From Acidobacteriota bacterium (GTDB taxonomy: Bacteria > Acidobacteriota > Terriglobia > Bryobacterales > Bryobacteraceae), in contig VFZY01000014.1 in NCBI GenBank assembly GCA_016870915.1, forward strand, positions 1 to 49,427: DNA of 49,427 nucleotides, written 5' to 3'. A program made the translations under genes and the position numbers. Positions 25,730 to 34,408 of the stretch are shown here, piece by piece. The notes beneath the pieces are model-generated. The model was given only the letters and a program-made list of their open reading frames with translations. It did not search any database and had not been told where the DNA came from. Each line of letters opens with the position of its first letter. Position 1 is the stretch's first letter.

Positions 25730-26698
25730 CTAGTAACCGGAGCCCTTGTCCACCAGATTCTCAAGCGGCTGCCCGTTCACGAAACGGTCGAAGTTGCGCA
25801 GAAAGAACTCCACCGCCTGCTCCTGCCAGTCGTCCGTGTGGTCGGCGCAATGCGGCGACAGCAACACGTTATCCAGCCCATAAAACTCATGCCCGGCGGG
25901 CAACGGCTCCACATCGAACACGTCCAGCACGGCGCCGCGAATCCGGCGCTCACGCAGCACCTCAAGCAGCGCGCTCTCCACCACGGTCGGTCCGCGTCCC
26001 AGGTTCAGGAATACCGCATCGGGCTTCATTGCGGCCAGTTCCCGGGCGCCGATCAATCCGCGTGTGTCCGCCGTCAGCGGCGTCGAAATCATCACGTAGT
26101 CGCAACGCTCAATCACATCAATCATGCGCTCCAACCCATGCACTTCATCCGCATACGGGGCCTCGCCGCCCGCCGCGCCCCGCCGCCGCACGGCCAGCAC
26201 TCTCATGTCGAACGCCTTGGCGCGCTTCGCCGTTTCCTGCCCGATGGTGCCGTACCCAATGATGCCCAGCGTCAGCCCTCGCAACTCCCGGATGTCGAAC
26301 TGTTCCCACCGGCCGGCTTCCTGCTGCCGCACCATCCGGCGCAGGTCCTTCGAGAAGTGAAGAATCCCGGCCATGGCGAACTCACCCAGCGAAGGGCTGA
26401 AGATGCCGCGCGAGTTTGTCAGCGGCACCGGGCTCGCGCACAGTTCCGGGAACAACACCTGCTCCACGCCAGCGGCCAGCGCATGCACCCACTGAACGCG
26501 GGCCGCCCGCCCCCACAGCGCGCGCAGCACCTGCGCATGGTGGGACCCGTTCACCAGCACGTCGGCCGTGCCAATGGCCGAATCAAACGCTTCCACCGAG
26601 TTGCCAACCGTGATCGTCGTCGAATCCGGCAAGCGGCTCAGCAGTTTCAAATGTCTGGCCGCCGGGTTGGCGATCACCAGCACGTGGACGGGTTTCAT
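25730..26698 (-). CDS. D-isomer-specific 2-hydroxyacid dehydrogenase
   Basis: 322 residues from ATG 26698. The frame is open to 26788, but the extension overlaps the divergent zinc-ribbon gene and is not protein-like. The NAD-binding motif is GIIGYGTIG. The catalytic residues are Arg in NLGRGP, Glu in DVFDVEPLP and His in LLSPHCADHTDDW, all in family order. It interconverts a D-2-hydroxyacid and a 2-keto acid; the specific acid is unknown. A TATACT box (minus strand, about 26713-26718) lies about 15 nt upstream of the start, within the 30-bp divergent region. Confidence 0.9.
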   Translation of the reverse strand: MKPVHVLVIANPAARHLKLLSRLPDSTTITVGNSVEAFDSAIGTADVLVNGSHHAQVLRALWGRAARVQWVHALAAGVEQVLFPELCASPVPLTNSRGIFSPSLGEFAMAGILHFSKDLRRMVRQQEAGRWEQFDIRELRGLTLGIIGYGTIGQETAKRAKAFDMRVLAVRRRGAAGGEAPYADEVHGLERMIDVIERCDYVMISTPLTADTRGLIGARELAAMKPDAVFLNLGRGPTVVESALLEVLRERRIRGAVLDVFDVEPLPAGHEFYGLDNVLLSPHCADHTDDWQEQAVEFFLRNFDRFVNGQPLENLVDKGSGY

Positions 26699-26728
26699 GG
26701 GTAAAGGAACAGTATATGGGAAACTGGA

Positions 26729-27379
26729 ATGGTGCCTGAGTCCTGCACATGCGGTGCGCTGCTGCCCCCCGATGCCCGGTTTTGCCACAAGTGCGGCAAG
26801 CCGCAGCGGGAAGAGCCGTCCCTGGAGCCCGTTGCGGAGTCTCCGAGCGGCAGCGACGCTCCGCTCACGGCCTCGCCCTCATCGGCGCCCGCGCCGTCCA
26901 GTGAAAGCCCCGCCGAGATCAACTTCCGCAACCGCATCGCCCTGCGCGTCGGCTTTCGCACCGCGGGCTTCACACTGCTGGCAAGCTACCTCACGGCGCT
27001 GCTGTCGTTCGTCCTGCTGAGCATCGTATCCCTGGTCCTGCTGCCCGCGGCCGGCTTCTATTCCGTGCATCTCTACACCAAGCGCACCGGCTATCTGCCC
27101 ACGCCGCGCGGTGGTGCCCGCCTTGGCTGGATCACCGGCGTCATCGTCGGCGCCATCAGCCTTCTGCTGTTCTCCCTGGCCATGGTGGCCTTTGCGAACG
27201 TTGTGCAAAACACCAACGCCGCGGAAATGGGTCTGCCCGCCGAAGCGTACAACCAGCTTGTCAAGATGCTGGAGGATCCGCTGCAACTCATCCTCCTTTC
27301 CCTGCTTCAGTTCGCATTCTTCGCCGTCGCCGCCAGCCTGGGAGGCATGATCGGAGCCATGATCCTGGACAAGGATTAG
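26729..27379 (+). CDS. Zinc-ribbon membrane protein
   Basis: 216 residues. The N-terminus is a zinc ribbon (SCTCGALLPPDARFCHKCG: C-x-C and C-x2-C), followed by a Pro/Ser/Ala-rich linker (about 28-65) and then three to four membrane helices (around residues 77-105, 130-155 and 185-212). The plan is a cytoplasmic metal-binding or protein-docking head on a small membrane anchor; the function is unknown. It starts 30 bp from the divergent dehydrogenase and is followed 21 bp later by the PepSY-TM pair. ATG 26729 and GTG 26732 are both possible starts. Confidence 0.82.
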   Translation: MVPESCTCGALLPPDARFCHKCGKPQREEPSLEPVAESPSGSDAPLTASPSSAPAPSSESPAEINFRNRIALRVGFRTAGFTLLASYLTALLSFVLLSIVSLVLLPAAGFYSVHLYTKRTGYLPTPRGGARLGWITGVIVGAISLLLFSLAMVAFANVVQNTNAAEMGLPAEAYNQLVKMLEDPLQLILLSLLQFAFFAVAASLGGMIGAMILDKD

Positions 27380-27388
27380 CCGCTTGGC

Positions 27389-27394
27389 TATCAT
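27389..27394 (+). promoter_or_regulatory. -10 element for a leaderless transcript
   Basis: TATCAT ends 6 nt before the ATG at 27401 and no ribosome site lies between. This places the transcription start at or near the A of the start codon, as in leaderless messages. Confidence 0.35.
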
Positions 27395-27400
27395 TGCGGA

Positions 27401-27997
27401 ATGTTGTCGAAGATCGTCCGGCGAACGCACCTTTACCTGGCGCTGGCACTCTCACCGTGGATCTTAATGTATGCCGTCTCGACGATGGCGATGAACCATC
27501 GGGTCCTGCTGCGGGAAATCACCGGCATGGAGGCCCCCAGGTTCGTCCCTGAACGCGAGTTCTCCTACGACGGCGGAATGCCGGAGCCAGGCAACATTCT
27601 GGCGCTGGCGCGGGGCGTTCTCATGGCCGCTGGCCTCGACGGCGCCCATGGCATCGGCCGCCCGCAACCCGATGGCCGCGTCGTCATCCAACGCCAGGAC
27701 CTCATCACGCCGCGCCGCCTCACCTACATCCCCGCGGAACGCAAAGTCACCGTGGAACGCATGATCTACTCCACGCCCCAGTTCCTCGAACGCTTCCATC
27801 GCCGCCGCGGCTTCCAGCATGCTTACTGGCTGGACAACGTCTGGGCCGTCACCGTCGACCTCGTCATCGCCGCCCTCATCCTCTGGGTTCTCACCGGCCT
27901 CTGGATGTGGTGGGAACTCAAAGTCACCCGGCCCCTCGGCGCTCTTGCGCTTGCCGGCGGCCTTGCGGTCTTTCTGTGGTTCGTCTTCAACGTGTAA
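27401..27997 (+). CDS. PepSY-associated TM-type membrane protein, copy 1
   Basis: 198 residues. An N-terminal helix follows a basic head (IVRRTHLYLALALSPWILMY), then a soluble periplasmic part of about 120 residues with short beta-like stretches, then a C-terminal helix pair (VTVDLVIAALILWVLTGLWM and ALALAGGLAVFLWFV). The RRTHLYLAL start and the Trp-rich ending resemble PepSY-associated TM proteins, which often accompany iron uptake or reductase systems. That role is not shown here. It is followed after 12 bp by a paralogue of the same length. Confidence 0.75.
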   Translation: MLSKIVRRTHLYLALALSPWILMYAVSTMAMNHRVLLREITGMEAPRFVPEREFSYDGGMPEPGNILALARGVLMAAGLDGAHGIGRPQPDGRVVIQRQDLITPRRLTYIPAERKVTVERMIYSTPQFLERFHRRRGFQHAYWLDNVWAVTVDLVIAALILWVLTGLWMWWELKVTRPLGALALAGGLAVFLWFVFNV

Positions 27998-28009
27998 GGA
28001 GCCAGAGTC

Positions 28010-28606
28010 ATGAAGTTCCACCACATCAACCGCCGCACGCACCTTTATCTGGCTCTCGCCCTGCTGCCGTGGTTCCTCATCTATGGCGTCTCCTCCATAC
28101 CCTTCAGCCACCCCCGCTGGATGGGCGATCGGTACGAGAAGGACGGCATCCCTCAGTGGACCGTGAAATACGAAAAGCCCTTCGACCTGCCCATGACGCA
28201 GCCGGGACGGCAGCGTGAAGCGGGCGAGAGCATCCTGCGTGGGGAGAACATCGGCGGCGCCTTTGGCGTCATGCTCCAGGGAACCAAAGTTGTCGTCTTC
28301 CAGCACACTTTCCTCACCGCCATGCGGCTCACCTATGACAGCGGCAAGAAGACCCTCACCGTGGAGGAGCGGCGCTTCCGCTGGGACCACTTTCTCACCG
28401 GCATGCATGCCCGGGGCGGTTTCGAACAGGCCAGCCTGGCCGACGACCTCTGGGCCGTCATCGTCGACCTGGTCTGCCTTGGCATGATCGTCTGGATCGC
28501 CAGCGGCCTCATCATGTGGTGGAACCTCCGTTCCGTGCGTCGCTCCGGTTGGGCCGCCATTGTCACAGGTCTCGCGCTGTTCCTGTTTGCCACCATGCGA
28601 CTATGA
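28010..28606 (+). CDS. PepSY-associated TM-type membrane protein, copy 2
   Basis: 198 residues, the same length and plan as the preceding gene: NRRTHLYLALALLPWFLIYG in the first helix, a matching mid-region (MRLTYDSGKKTLTVEERRF against RRLTYIPAERKVTVERMIY), and LADDLWAVIVDLVCLGMIVW with a final short helix. The two are a tandem duplication with considerable divergence and could form a heterodimer in the inner membrane. The ribosome site is AAGGAG, 7 nt before ATG. Its stop is 3 bp before the DinB-like gene. Confidence 0.77.
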   Translation: MKFHHINRRTHLYLALALLPWFLIYGVSSIPFSHPRWMGDRYEKDGIPQWTVKYEKPFDLPMTQPGRQREAGESILRGENIGGAFGVMLQGTKVVVFQHTFLTAMRLTYDSGKKTLTVEERRFRWDHFLTGMHARGGFEQASLADDLWAVIVDLVCLGMIVWIASGLIMWWNLRSVRRSGWAAIVTGLALFLFATMRL

Positions 28607-28609
28607 ACC

Positions 28610-29089
28610 ATGCCTGACCCGAAGCGCGAACTGCTCCGCCACGCCGTGGCCACCGTGGCATACCGTGCCGGAAAGACCCTGCGCGGCGCGCCCGAATCCT
28701 TCGCCGGGTTCGCTGCCGGGCCCTCCACGCGAACGCCCGCCAAGATCCTGGCCCACATGGGCGACCTCTACGATTGGGCCCTCTCCATGGCCCAGGGCAA
28801 CCAGAAATGGCAGGACTCGGAGCCGCTCCCCTGGCCCGCCGAATGCACCCGCTTCTTCACCAGCCTCACCGCCTTCGATCAATACCTGGCCTCCGAAGCC
28901 CCGCTTGCCTGCTCCGAAGAGAAACTCATCCAGGGACCCATCGCCGATTCGCTCACCCACACCGGCCAACTCGCCATGCTGCGCCGCCTCGCCGAGGCCC
29001 CTGTCCGGGGCGAAAACTACGCCCGTGCCGCCATCGCCGCCGGCAGCACTGGACCCGATCAGCCCGCCCCGCGCATGGAGTTCGACTGA
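28610..29089 (+). CDS. DinB-like helical bundle protein
   Basis: 159 residues, all-helical, resembling DinB/YfiT-type four-helix bundle proteins. H49 (ILAHMGDLYDW) and H117 (SLTHTGQLAMLRRL) stand at two of the usual metal-ligand positions; the third His is not obvious (Q120 follows). Such proteins often act as thiol-dependent S-transferases or are of unknown function. It is 3 bp downstream of the PepSY-TM pair, so probably the last gene of that unit. Confidence 0.72.
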   Translation: MPDPKRELLRHAVATVAYRAGKTLRGAPESFAGFAAGPSTRTPAKILAHMGDLYDWALSMAQGNQKWQDSEPLPWPAECTRFFTSLTAFDQYLASEAPLACSEEKLIQGPIADSLTHTGQLAMLRRLAEAPVRGENYARAAIAAGSTGPDQPAPRMEFD

Positions 29090-29167
29090 AGCGGCGGGAG
29101 TTCCGTCGTGAAGACTCAGAGATCCCATACTGTTATCCTGAATGGCACTTGAAAGGCCGGCAACCGG

Positions 29168-30178
29168 ATGAAACGCTTCACCACTCTCTTCATCTTTCTC
29201 GCCCTGATGACCCTCAGCGGCCAATCTCCGCACAAGGAAGCCGCGGTCGCTGCCCACATCGAAGCAGCGCGCAAAGCGGCTGGCGCCGAACACCGTGGAA
29301 TCTTTGAAGGAATATGCACGCAGTTCGCCCAGCCCCGCGGCCCGGCGGCGGCAAAGCCGGTGCGCCGCTCCCCCGGTGGAGGCGGTCCGCCGGACCGCGC
29401 CGCCTGGCACGCCGAGCCGGTGAAGGTGTTCGACAACCTCTATTTCGTGGGCGAGAAGGACTACGGCGCCTGGGCGGTGACCACGTCCGAAGGGATCATC
29501 ATCATTGACGCGATTTTCGACTACTCGGTGGAGGACGAAATCGTGAACGGGCTGAAGAAGCTGGGCCTGAATCCGGCCACCATCAGGTACGTCATCGTGA
29601 GCCACGCCCATCGCGATCACGTGGGTGGCGCGGGCTATCTGCAGGAACACTTCGGCGCCAAGGTGGTGATGGGCGCCGAGGACTGGACGCTGCTCGAAAA
29701 CACGCCCGCGAGCTGGCTGAAGCCCAGCCGGAACATTGCGGCTACCGATGGCCAGAAACTCACTCTTGGCGACACCACGATCACCCTGTACGTGACGCCG
29801 GGCCACACGCTGGGCACGCTTTCCGTGCTGGTTCCGGTGAAGGATCAGGGCAAGCCGCACCTGGCGGCATCCTGGGGAGGCACCGGTTTCAACTGGCTGA
29901 GCGACAGCACCTACATCGCGCCGGGCCGTCCCAGCAAGTTCTGGTTCGATCACTACATCCGGTCAGCCAACCGGTTCCGCGACATCGTGGCCAAGGCCGG
30001 GGCGGACGTGCTGATAGCAAATCACACCCATCTGGACGATGCGAAGAGCAAGCTCCCCATGATGGCCAAGCGGCGGCCTGGTGATCGGAACCCGTATGTG
30101 ATCGGGAATGACGCCGTGGTCCGCTATGTGACTGTGGCATCGGAGTGCGCGCAAGCCGGGTTGGCACGCACGGAATAG
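29168..30178 (+). CDS. Secreted metallo-beta-lactamase-fold hydrolase (B3-like)
   Basis: 336 residues. A signal peptide (about 1-19, TLFIFLALMTLSGQ) and a 60-residue linker precede the metallo-hydrolase fold. Zinc ligands are H146, H148, D150 and H151 (SHAHRDHVGG), H213 (TPGHTLG) and H286 or H288 (ANHTHLD), an order like subclass B3 beta-lactamases and related hydrolases. True beta-lactamase activity cannot be claimed from this. The 78 bp upstream contain a possible -10 (TTATCC, about 29133) and a GAAAGG site 12 nt before ATG, so it has its own promoter. The gene is convergent with the SDR gene (34 bp gap). Confidence 0.88.
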   Translation: MKRFTTLFIFLALMTLSGQSPHKEAAVAAHIEAARKAAGAEHRGIFEGICTQFAQPRGPAAAKPVRRSPGGGGPPDRAAWHAEPVKVFDNLYFVGEKDYGAWAVTTSEGIIIIDAIFDYSVEDEIVNGLKKLGLNPATIRYVIVSHAHRDHVGGAGYLQEHFGAKVVMGAEDWTLLENTPASWLKPSRNIAATDGQKLTLGDTTITLYVTPGHTLGTLSVLVPVKDQGKPHLAASWGGTGFNWLSDSTYIAPGRPSKFWFDHYIRSANRFRDIVAKAGADVLIANHTHLDDAKSKLPMMAKRRPGDRNPYVIGNDAVVRYVTVASECAQAGLARTE

Positions 30179-30212
30179 CCGCGCGTGGTTCTCGACTGAG
30201 GACAAGCTGATT

Positions 30213-30974
30213 TCAGCGCCCGCCAGCCACATCGATGAACGCGCCGGTGACGTAGGAGGCCTCGGGTGAAAGAAGCCACAGGATTGCCGAGGCAACCTCT
30301 TCTGGCTGGCCGCCGCGTTGCATGGGGACCAGAGCCTTTACCCGGTCCACTCGTTGGGGCTCGCCGCCCTTCGCGTGCAGGTCCGTGTAGATGAATCCCG
30401 GACGGACCGCGTTAACGCGGATGCCCTCCTGGGCGACTTCCTTCGCGAGACCGATGGTGAACGTATCGATGGCCCCTTTGCTCGCCGCATGGTCCAGGTA
30501 CTCTCCGGGCGAGCCGTATTTCGCAGCTCCCGATGAGACGTTGACGATGCTCCCGCCGTTGCCGCCGTACCGGGTGGACATCCGCCGAACGGATTCCCGA
30601 GCGCACAGCATGGACCCCACTACATTCGTAGCCAACATCCGATGGATCCGGTCCGCATCCATCGAATCCAATCGCGTTTGAGTGTTGATTGTTGCGGCGC
30701 TATTCACCAGGGCTGTCACACCGCCGAATTCCTGATCAACTCGCCGGAACAGTTCGCACACGTCCCGCTCCGAACTGACCTCGGCTTGGACGGCGATGGC
30801 CCGGCCGCCCTGCGCCACAATCTCGCCCACCACACCCTCCGCCGCCTGCCGATTGCTTAGATACCCGATGCAAACCGCATATCCGCGAGCCGCCGCGAGC
30901 TTTGCCGTCGCTGCGCCAATTCCACGGCTCCCCCCGGTCACAATCATGGTCGCCGAAGCCTTCACGCGATACAC
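30213..30974 (-). CDS. Short-chain dehydrogenase/reductase with His at the catalytic Tyr site
   Basis: 253 residues with a complete Rossmann motif (TGGSRGIG, about 13-20), NSAA (91-94), a Ser motif (NVSS, 145-148) and the C-terminal PEEVASAILWLLSPEASYVTG. The catalytic YxxxK reads H162-A-A-S-K166 (codon CAT at 30489-30491), so the Tyr is His, a single-base change from TAT. This should strongly reduce ordinary SDR catalysis. GTG starts exist at 30974 and 30965. It lies 29 bp downstream of receptor 5 and may end the long minus-strand operon. Confidence 0.88.
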   Translation of the reverse strand: MYRVKASATMIVTGGSRGIGAATAKLAAARGYAVCIGYLSNRQAAEGVVGEIVAQGGRAIAVQAEVSSERDVCELFRRVDQEFGGVTALVNSAATINTQTRLDSMDADRIHRMLATNVVGSMLCARESVRRMSTRYGGNGGSIVNVSSGAAKYGSPGEYLDHAASKGAIDTFTIGLAKEVAQEGIRVNAVRPGFIYTDLHAKGGEPQRVDRVKALVPMQRGGQPEEVASAILWLLSPEASYVTGAFIDVAGGR

Positions 30975-31003
30975 CAGAACAGTCTCGAACCGGCTGCTCA
31001 GTC

Positions 31004-34000
31004 TCAGAAAAGATACTTCAACCCGAACTGCATCTCCCGATTGTTGATGATCGTCGAATTAATCCGCCCAAAATCCGCTGCCCCCAACGACCGGCTGGGC
31101 GCCGAAAACTGAGGTGTGTTCAGGAAGTTGAACGACTCCCACCGGAACTGCAGCTTATGCCCCTCCCGCACCCGGAACTCCTTGAACAACGCAAAGTCCC
31201 AAGTCTTATGCGCGGGTGAATCGAACAACGAAACCCCGGCATTCCCATACCCCCGCCCGCCGCCAAACGTGCCCTCCCCCGCGCACCCGTCGCACTTCGA
31301 CCGCACAAACGCCGCCGTGTTGAACCACCGCTCGGGTGTCCTCTGCGCCCACACACGATCCACCGCCTGTCCCGCCACCACATTTGGCCGCGGGCTCGAT
31401 TGCGGACCCGTGTTTTGCGAATCGCCCGTCTGCGCAATCGTCACCGGCAGCCCTGAACTCAACTGGACAATCCCGTTCACCGCCCACCCGCCCAACAGCC
31501 ATCCGCGCGGGCCGCGCGCCGTGCGCAGCCACGGGATCTCCCAGATGTGCGAGAACACTCCGCGGAACCGCTGGTCGATCTGTGACCGTCCATAGTCCGC
31601 CTTCCGGTTCCGTGGATCCTGCGTGTAGTTCGCCCCGAACGGGCCGTTCTCGTTCACGCTGTATCCAATCGACATCGCCTTCTGATAGTTGAACGACGTG
31701 TGGAACGTCAACCCATGCGAATACCGCTTCTCCAGGCGCCCCTGCACCGCGCTGTAGTTGGACGACGTGCTCGATTCCAGTCTCCGCACCGTGCCCAGTG
31801 GAAGGCGCGTGTTCGGCGCCCGCGAATCCGCGTAGAACGGGTGCGGACGCCGGTCTTGCACACTGCCCAAACCTGGATCCGGGTTGTTCCAGTTCTGCAC
31901 CGGCATGTCGATGTGGCTGCCCGCGCTGCCCACGAAGGCAATGCCGCTCACCCAGTTCTGCCCGAAGCTCCGCTCTATCTCGGCCGTCCACTGCCAGATC
32001 TTGTTGTTCAAATACATCGACCGCTGATTGCGGTCTGCCTTCAAGTGGCCCAGCATCACAATCGCCGCCGGCCCCGCACCCACCGGCGCCCCGGCGAACG
32101 GGTTCTGAATCGTCGCGGTCGGCCGCGCCCGGTCGTTCTGAAACACAGTCGATCCCGAAAGCGGCGGATTCAACCCCAGAATGTTGAAGTTATTCGTCTG
32201 CTGGGGGCTGAAGAACAACCCCGATCCCATCCGCAGCACCGTCCGGTCATTGAACCGGTACACCACCCCCAGCCGCGGCATGTACTGTTTCCAGTTCACG
32301 TCGTAAAGCTTTGCAACCGCCAACGGCTCCGGCACAAGCAGCGGCAGCGTCCGCCCGCCCTCAAACGAAAGGTTCCTGATCCGCCCGCCCGCATCGATCA
32401 CCGGCCCGTACCAGTCCCATCGCATTCCATAGTTGATCGTCAACCGCGTCGTCGCCTTCCAGTCGTCCAGCCAGTACAAACCCACCTTCTGCTGATGCAT
32501 ATCGTTGGTCGGCACGCCCTCCGCCGAATTCGCGTTCAGCGGAATCCCCAGCATGAACGCGGCGAACGCATCCGGCACACCCGTAATGTCACCTGTGAAC
32601 GTGATCTGGCCGCGTGGCAGATTCGACGCCTCGTTCACCACCGGGCTCGACCTCCACTGTCCCCCAATTTTGAAGTTATGCCGGCCCCGATTGATGCTGA
32701 TGCTGTCAGCCACCTCCGCCGTCTCGTTCACGTTGAACGTCACGTTGGCGCTGCCCGCCCCCGCGAAGTTCGCGATGTTGATGTTCGGCAATCCTTCCTC
32801 CCGCGGATTCAGCGTCCGGTTGCCGTCGCCCGTCACCCGGAAATCCAGCCCCAGTTCGCGGTGCGAAAAATCCGTGTTCGTCTGAATCGCAAGCTGATTC
32901 GCGCGGATCCGGTTGTACCCCACCCGCAAATCATTCAGCATCGTCGGGCTCAACACCGTCGTATACCCCACGCCGATGTTCTGCGCCCGGAACCGCGTTA
33001 CGAACTTTGTCGTCCGCTGCAGCGGATCGTTCGTCCACGCCGACTCCACCACCACATACCGTGCGAACAGCCGGTTGTTGTCGTTCACCCGGTGATCGAA
33101 CCGTCCCAGATACTGATCCGAATTCAGAATCTGATCGTTTGTCCCCACCCGGTTCAACGTCGAACCCTGCGCCCTTGCCTCCGCGTCGAAGTTCGCTGGC
33201 GGCACGAACCCGCCTTCCGGGAACGGGCTCGACTTCTTGAATGTCAGCACGTTCAAGGACACGGGATTCAGCCGGCTCCGCGGAATGATGTTCCCTGGAA
33301 ACGGCAGCGTGTCTCCCGGCGCCCGTATTGACCGCGCCGCCGCCGGATTTGCGTCTCGCGGGTAGTACCGGTTGCCCGGCTGAATGATCTCCGAAAAATC
33401 TCCGTTTCGCATCGCCACCGTTGGAACCGCCTGACGCAATGGTGTCCCGCGCACCTCGCGCCGCCCCTCGTAGTTCGCCAGGAAGAACGTGCGGTCACGC
33501 TTGATTGGGCCTCCCAGCACGCCGCCATACTGATTTCGCCGCAGCTTGTTCTTGTTCTGCGCCGGCGCCAGAAAATAACCTCGCGCATCCAGGGTGTCGT
33601 TCCGCAGGAACTCGAACGCCGCCCCATGGTACTGATTCGTCCCGCTCCGGATCGCGACGTTTGCCTGCGCCCCGGAGTTCATCCCGTACTCGGCCGAATA
33701 CACGGCGCTCTGAATCTTGAATTCCTCCACCGCCTCAAGCGAAGGAACAAACAGCATCGCGCTCTTAAACCCGTCCACCGCCGCCACACCATCCAGGGTG
33801 ATGTTCTGGTTCGTGTCCCGCTGCCCGTTCGCCGAAAGCCCCACAATTTGTCCCGGCATCGCGCGCGTGCCTATCGTCTGGTTGCCGTCCACGCCCATGC
33901 GTGATGACCCGTACACCACGCCTGGCATGAGCGTCGCGGCCTGCGCGAAATTGCGGCCGTTCAACGGCAACTCAATGATCCGCTTCCGCTCCACCACCGA

Positions 34001-34384
34001 TCCCAGTGTCGCGTCCTCCGTCTTCAACAGCGGTTGCGACGCCGTCACCTCCACCCGCTCCGCCTGCTGCCCCACTTGAAGTTGAAAATCCAGCCGCGCC
34101 TTCTGCTGCAGTTCAATCGTCACGCCCCGGCGCACTTCGGTCTTGAACCCCTGCGCCGCGCACGACACCTCATAGGTGCCCGACTCGATCAGCGGGAAAA
34201 TGTAGTTCCCCGTGTCATTCGACACCGTCGACCGCGTGTCCCCCGTCTCCAGCCGCTTGGCCGTTACCGTGGCGCCCGGAATCATCGCGCCGCTGGCGTC
34301 ACTCACCAATCCCAGAATCTGTGTCGAGGCCGTCTGTCCCCACACCGCCGCGGCGGCCAGCATGAACAACGCAAGATGCTTCAA
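31004..34384 (-). CDS. Oar-type TonB-dependent receptor 5
   Basis: About 1126 residues. The frame opens at GTG 34402, but TTG 34384 has a better ribosome site (AAAGAGG, 7-nt spacer) and gives a clean signal peptide (MKHLALFMLAAAAVWGQ). Next are the regulatory domain (LGLVSDASGAMIPGATVTA, GNYIFPLIESGTYEV), plug (LNGRNFAQAATLMPGV, SANGQRDTNQNITLDGV, AEYGMNSGAQANVAIRSGT) and barrel ending MQFGLKYLF. A loop contains CDGC. It follows the unknown secreted protein by 6-24 bp. Compared with receptor 6 it is a paralogue rather than a recent copy. Confidence 0.92.
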   Translation of the reverse strand: MKHLALFMLAAAAVWGQTASTQILGLVSDASGAMIPGATVTAKRLETGDTRSTVSNDTGNYIFPLIESGTYEVSCAAQGFKTEVRRGVTIELQQKARLDFQLQVGQQAERVEVTASQPLLKTEDATLGSVVERKRIIELPLNGRNFAQAATLMPGVVYGSSRMGVDGNQTIGTRAMPGQIVGLSANGQRDTNQNITLDGVAAVDGFKSAMLFVPSLEAVEEFKIQSAVYSAEYGMNSGAQANVAIRSGTNQYHGAAFEFLRNDTLDARGYFLAPAQNKNKLRRNQYGGVLGGPIKRDRTFFLANYEGRREVRGTPLRQAVPTVAMRNGDFSEIIQPGNRYYPRDANPAAARSIRAPGDTLPFPGNIIPRSRLNPVSLNVLTFKKSSPFPEGGFVPPANFDAEARAQGSTLNRVGTNDQILNSDQYLGRFDHRVNDNNRLFARYVVVESAWTNDPLQRTTKFVTRFRAQNIGVGYTTVLSPTMLNDLRVGYNRIRANQLAIQTNTDFSHRELGLDFRVTGDGNRTLNPREEGLPNINIANFAGAGSANVTFNVNETAEVADSISINRGRHNFKIGGQWRSSPVVNEASNLPRGQITFTGDITGVPDAFAAFMLGIPLNANSAEGVPTNDMHQQKVGLYWLDDWKATTRLTINYGMRWDWYGPVIDAGGRIRNLSFEGGRTLPLLVPEPLAVAKLYDVNWKQYMPRLGVVYRFNDRTVLRMGSGLFFSPQQTNNFNILGLNPPLSGSTVFQNDRARPTATIQNPFAGAPVGAGPAAIVMLGHLKADRNQRSMYLNNKIWQWTAEIERSFGQNWVSGIAFVGSAGSHIDMPVQNWNNPDPGLGSVQDRRPHPFYADSRAPNTRLPLGTVRRLESSTSSNYSAVQGRLEKRYSHGLTFHTSFNYQKAMSIGYSVNENGPFGANYTQDPRNRKADYGRSQIDQRFRGVFSHIWEIPWLRTARGPRGWLLGGWAVNGIVQLSSGLPVTIAQTGDSQNTGPQSSPRPNVVAGQAVDRVWAQRTPERWFNTAAFVRSKCDGCAGEGTFGGGRGYGNAGVSLFDSPAHKTWDFALFKEFRVREGHKLQFRWESFNFLNTPQFSAPSRSLGAADFGRINSTIINNREMQFGLKYLF

Positions 34385-34408
34385 TTGTGTGCCTCTTTCC
34401 ACCGGAGA

